Assembly: GCF_964199755.1 (NCBI RefSeq)
Contig: NC_133896.1
Location: 88,086,215 to 88,150,214, forward strand
Length of the DNA: 64,000 nucleotides
Direction of reading: 5' to 3'
Origin: Larus michahellis
Taxonomy: Eukaryota > Chordata > Aves > Charadriiformes > Laridae
Each line of letters begins with the position of its first letter. The first letter of the stretch is position 1. The translations under genes were made by a program, and so were the position numbers. Of the stretch, positions 61,159 through 64,000 are shown piece after piece. The notes under the pieces were generated by a model. It was not told the DNA's origin. It saw only the letters and a program-made list of their open reading frames with translations, and ran no database searches.

Positions 61159-64000
61159 CTAAATTCAGTGAAAGCAGGGAACCGATAATTTTTCCAAGAG
61201 AAAATATTAACTAAGGGATGCAACAAAGTTAGCGCATCACAATAGATTTCTTTCCAACTTGCATACAGTTGTCAACAGCATGACATAGGAATACTGTGAT
61301 CATGGTCCTATTGACTAAGATTTAATATCTAACTGAATACCTTTCTTTAACTTTGTCATATCAGATACAGCAGGTAGTTTGGGGAAAAATAATTTTTTTT
61401 ATAAGAAAAGCCAGAATTAAATAAAAATAATTTCACATTTATCCACAAGCAAATACCAGTTGATATTTGGAGGCCAGACACAACATGGAAGAAATTTATG
61501 ATATAAATTTACAATCTTGAATCACTAGCCTTGGTATATATTACATATGAAATCTACGTAGAGAGCATAGTTAAGCAAACAAACAAACAGATAGGAGATG
61601 CCTACGTTAAGCCTGAAGATGCAGCCTTGAATCTGTTCCCTTTGCTGATACAAAATGCAAACTTGAATCATATTATGTGAACATATCTGTAGTATTAGAA
61701 ATCATAATTTGCATTTCCTATGGAAACCACGGTTCCTAATGTCCACTATAAGGTCATAGTCTCCTATTCAGAGGAAATTTTCCCCTTACAAAACTTCCAA
61801 AAGCAAATATGATGATTTTATTTTAAAGTAATTACCTTCCAAAAAAGAATTAGACTAAGTAAACTTATTTGGAGAAAATGATAATGCTATACATCATCCA
61901 GTTCTAATCCTGTCTCATTCTTCCATAATGCGTAAACTGAACCATCTGGAACAATGCACAGTGCCAGCTTCCATCTGGACAGAGGATAGGTAATGTCCTT
62001 CTTGCTAGGGCACAAAGAGCACAGGTTGCCAGACCTGTCCCTTGCATATGTAGCTTTACACATATATCTTGACTGCAACAGATCAATGGATACTTATCTC
62101 TCCGGTTTGTCCAAGATTGTCTCATGCTCTGTTCAAAAATGACTGGCTTGAGAATATTCACTTTGCAAGTTAAGTAGAACAGCTCTTTACTTTTCTTGCC
62201 GATTTTCTTAAATCTAACAAGCCTATAAATATGAGGTCATTAACTTAGAGATCCTCTGTAATCACAGCCTCTCATTTTCTTAACATTATCTACAAAGTAT
62301 CTTGGAAAGGATTCAAGTCCTGTGCTATATAAAATGAGAAGAAACTTTCTTTCTGATTTCAAGAACACAATCAGTCTGTCTACCGCTGTACTGCTAAACT
62401 GTGCATTCCCAAGTGTTATTATCCTTGCTGAAGAACCTCTTTCTGCAACAGTAAGATTCTGCTATGGAATCACAATCACACCAAAAGAAGCAAAAAATGT
62501 ATATTCTAGTCAGGACTCTGGGTAGCCTTCATTTCTGTTACCTGGCTGGCAAATTAAAGTGATTGCTACTTATGTATGAATGATTTCAGAAGGAACAACT
62601 GACAGTTCAAGCTAGTAGTAAAGGTCTTCTCTCATACCAAAGACAAAAGCAATGTTGGTATTCCTGGTTAACGCATACTAAGGTGAGAGAAAATCTGAGC
62701 GTTAATTAAAAAAAGCACCAGTTTTCTAGAAACTACACACACTTAAAATGCTTACAGTACAGGACCCTTCACCACTGGGAAATATGGTACCACATAATCA
62801 GTTAATTGTCCTGCTAATTAATTCCATAAGAACAAAAAGAACCCTTAGCAATAAGCTTGTCAGCAATAAAGTCATTAGTAAGCAGAGGAAGCTGAACCAC
62901 TGTCACAGGGGGCGGCAACATCAAACCCTGTAATGAAGACAGGCTGTGATGAACTGAGATATCCTACTTTCAGTCATCTGCTGGAATTCTTTACCAATTG
63001 ACTAGCAGATTGACCAAAAAACATTTCTCCTGGAGTACATTACTTACTGGGTTTTATGTTTGCGGTTTTTTTGTTTGGGTTGTTTTTTTTTTAAAAAAAG
63101 AATAATCTTTTTTTTACATTCCCTAAAAATACTGGCAACCTTAAGGATTACAGATGATGGCCACAGAGATAATGATTGATCCAAAATTAAATTCTAGGAA
63201 ATTTCTTCCTCTCTGACCATGTATTTCCATATTATACTTTATCCAAACTACTGTAACTGTGGGTTGCCTTAGAAAGGGTGGGTTTGCTTTCTCCCTTCCT
63301 TTACTGCTATCTCAGACTGCGCATTCACTCCTCTCAGTCACATTTATCAGTCTCTCATTCTAGACCAGAATTCATTTTCTTTTGGATTTGAGAAATGATC
63401 TAACACATCCTGAAGCTTTGTGATCATTAGATTTCTGCACAGCAGAAAAAGTGGAATGAAACGTAGGGAACAAGAAAAAGCTCTTTTGGCAGTCACTGAC
63501 AGGTAGAGCAGATGTGGGTAGAGAAAAACGCAGTGTCAGACTGCACCCTCAAGTGGTTAAGGTCTTCAAACTGGCTACTCAGAATGCTGAAACTGCTGAA
63601 GACTTCTGTTTGATGCATCTGAGGTCAGATCAAGAGATTTCTTCTGTGAAGTTCATCCTTAGGCTGAATGCCCTAGTTTTCTCTCTTGGGAAAGAGATGT
63701 ACAGAAAATGCCTCTGTAACATGGCTTTCTCTTAAAGACAAGAACACTGAAAGGACAGGCGACCTGAAATCTCTGGGTAGCATCTTTAATACAGAAAAGC
63801 AGCAACTGTGCCAGCACATCATTTCAGGGAAAAAGAAGAGATTTTCTCAACCATTCAGCAAATTAAGGAAATGCTGAAAACAGTATTGTGGTCTTAACTA
63901 ACTATGTTAGGAAGAAAGACAAAGAGCTGCAAGCTGTAACTCAAATCTATACAACACAGCAAGGGACAGCAGAAAATAAGAGGAGACTGTTGCCCCAATC
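61159..64000 (-). other. RIBC2: RIBC2 intron upstream of the third-last exon (partial)
   Basis: This stretch precedes the first RIBC2 exon I can see. The expected next upstream exon should end in phase 0 and encode the helix just before AAEIAERKK, but no segment here with that character and a proper donor was recognised, so the exon is probably beyond the window. The stretch contains a T-rich and A-rich run near 63067-63112 and short open frames on both strands (61887-62161 minus, 63514-63877 plus) that match nothing I know. Confidence 0.5.

Noticed and set aside
61887..62161. Minus-strand frames, one ending NETGLELDDV, resembling a piece of the RIBC2 helix before the first exon seen
   Set aside because: The similarity covers only a few residues, the preceding residues do not fit RIBC2, a stop follows at once, and no acceptor or donor fits the gene's phases.
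63514..63877. Two overlapping plus-strand open frames near the right edge
   Set aside because: No domain or splice signal; they probably lie antisense within a RIBC2 intron.

Overview
This is vertebrate nuclear DNA, almost certainly from a bird. The bulk is AT-rich and non-coding. Interspersed repeats are dominated by CR1 LINE copies, several ending in the 8-bp ATTCTRTG tail typical of avian CR1. Part of an LTR matches, from memory, a family common in Neoaves, so a non-galliform bird is more likely than a chicken relative. No bacterial gene organisation, CRISPR array, rRNA or tRNA was seen.

Only two protein-coding genes can be supported, both on the minus strand. At the right end are three consecutive exons, with splice sites and compatible reading phases, encoding the last 158 residues of RIBC2 (RIB43A domain with coiled coils 2), a protein of ciliary doublet microtubules. 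Its stop codon is at 58162-58164; its upstream exons lie beyond 64000 or were not found. About 39 kb further along the same strand, inside a CpG island (about 18600-19720), is a first coding exon (19261-19336) with a signal peptide and a perfect splice donor. In human and other amniotes the next gene after RIBC2 on the same strand is FBLN1 (fibulin-1), a secreted matrix protein whose first coding exon is essentially a signal peptide, so I call it FBLN1 exon 1. Positions 1-19260 are then the start of FBLN1 intron 1.

Layout: 1-18600 FBLN1 intron 1 with three CR1 pieces (about 1471, 5290-6685, 13949-14177) and a MIR-like SINE (6771); 18600-19720 CpG island promoter with exon 1; 19720-57750 gene-poor intergenic DNA with four ancient or younger antisense CR1 pieces (20540, 36371, 43629, 45041), one sense ancient CR1 (52480), a second MIR-like SINE (26231), a truncated LTR (46358) and simple repeats; 58162-64000 the 3' half of RIBC2 with introns.

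The two genes are not known to work together; their adjacency is conserved synteny. The most open question is whether a set of minus-strand exon-like segments in the intergenic region (25.5, 27.7, 29.8, 39.9, 41.0 and 51.6 kb), each an open frame between splice-like signals and most starting in the same phase, belongs to an unannotated gene or is chance. No clearly novel biological system was found.
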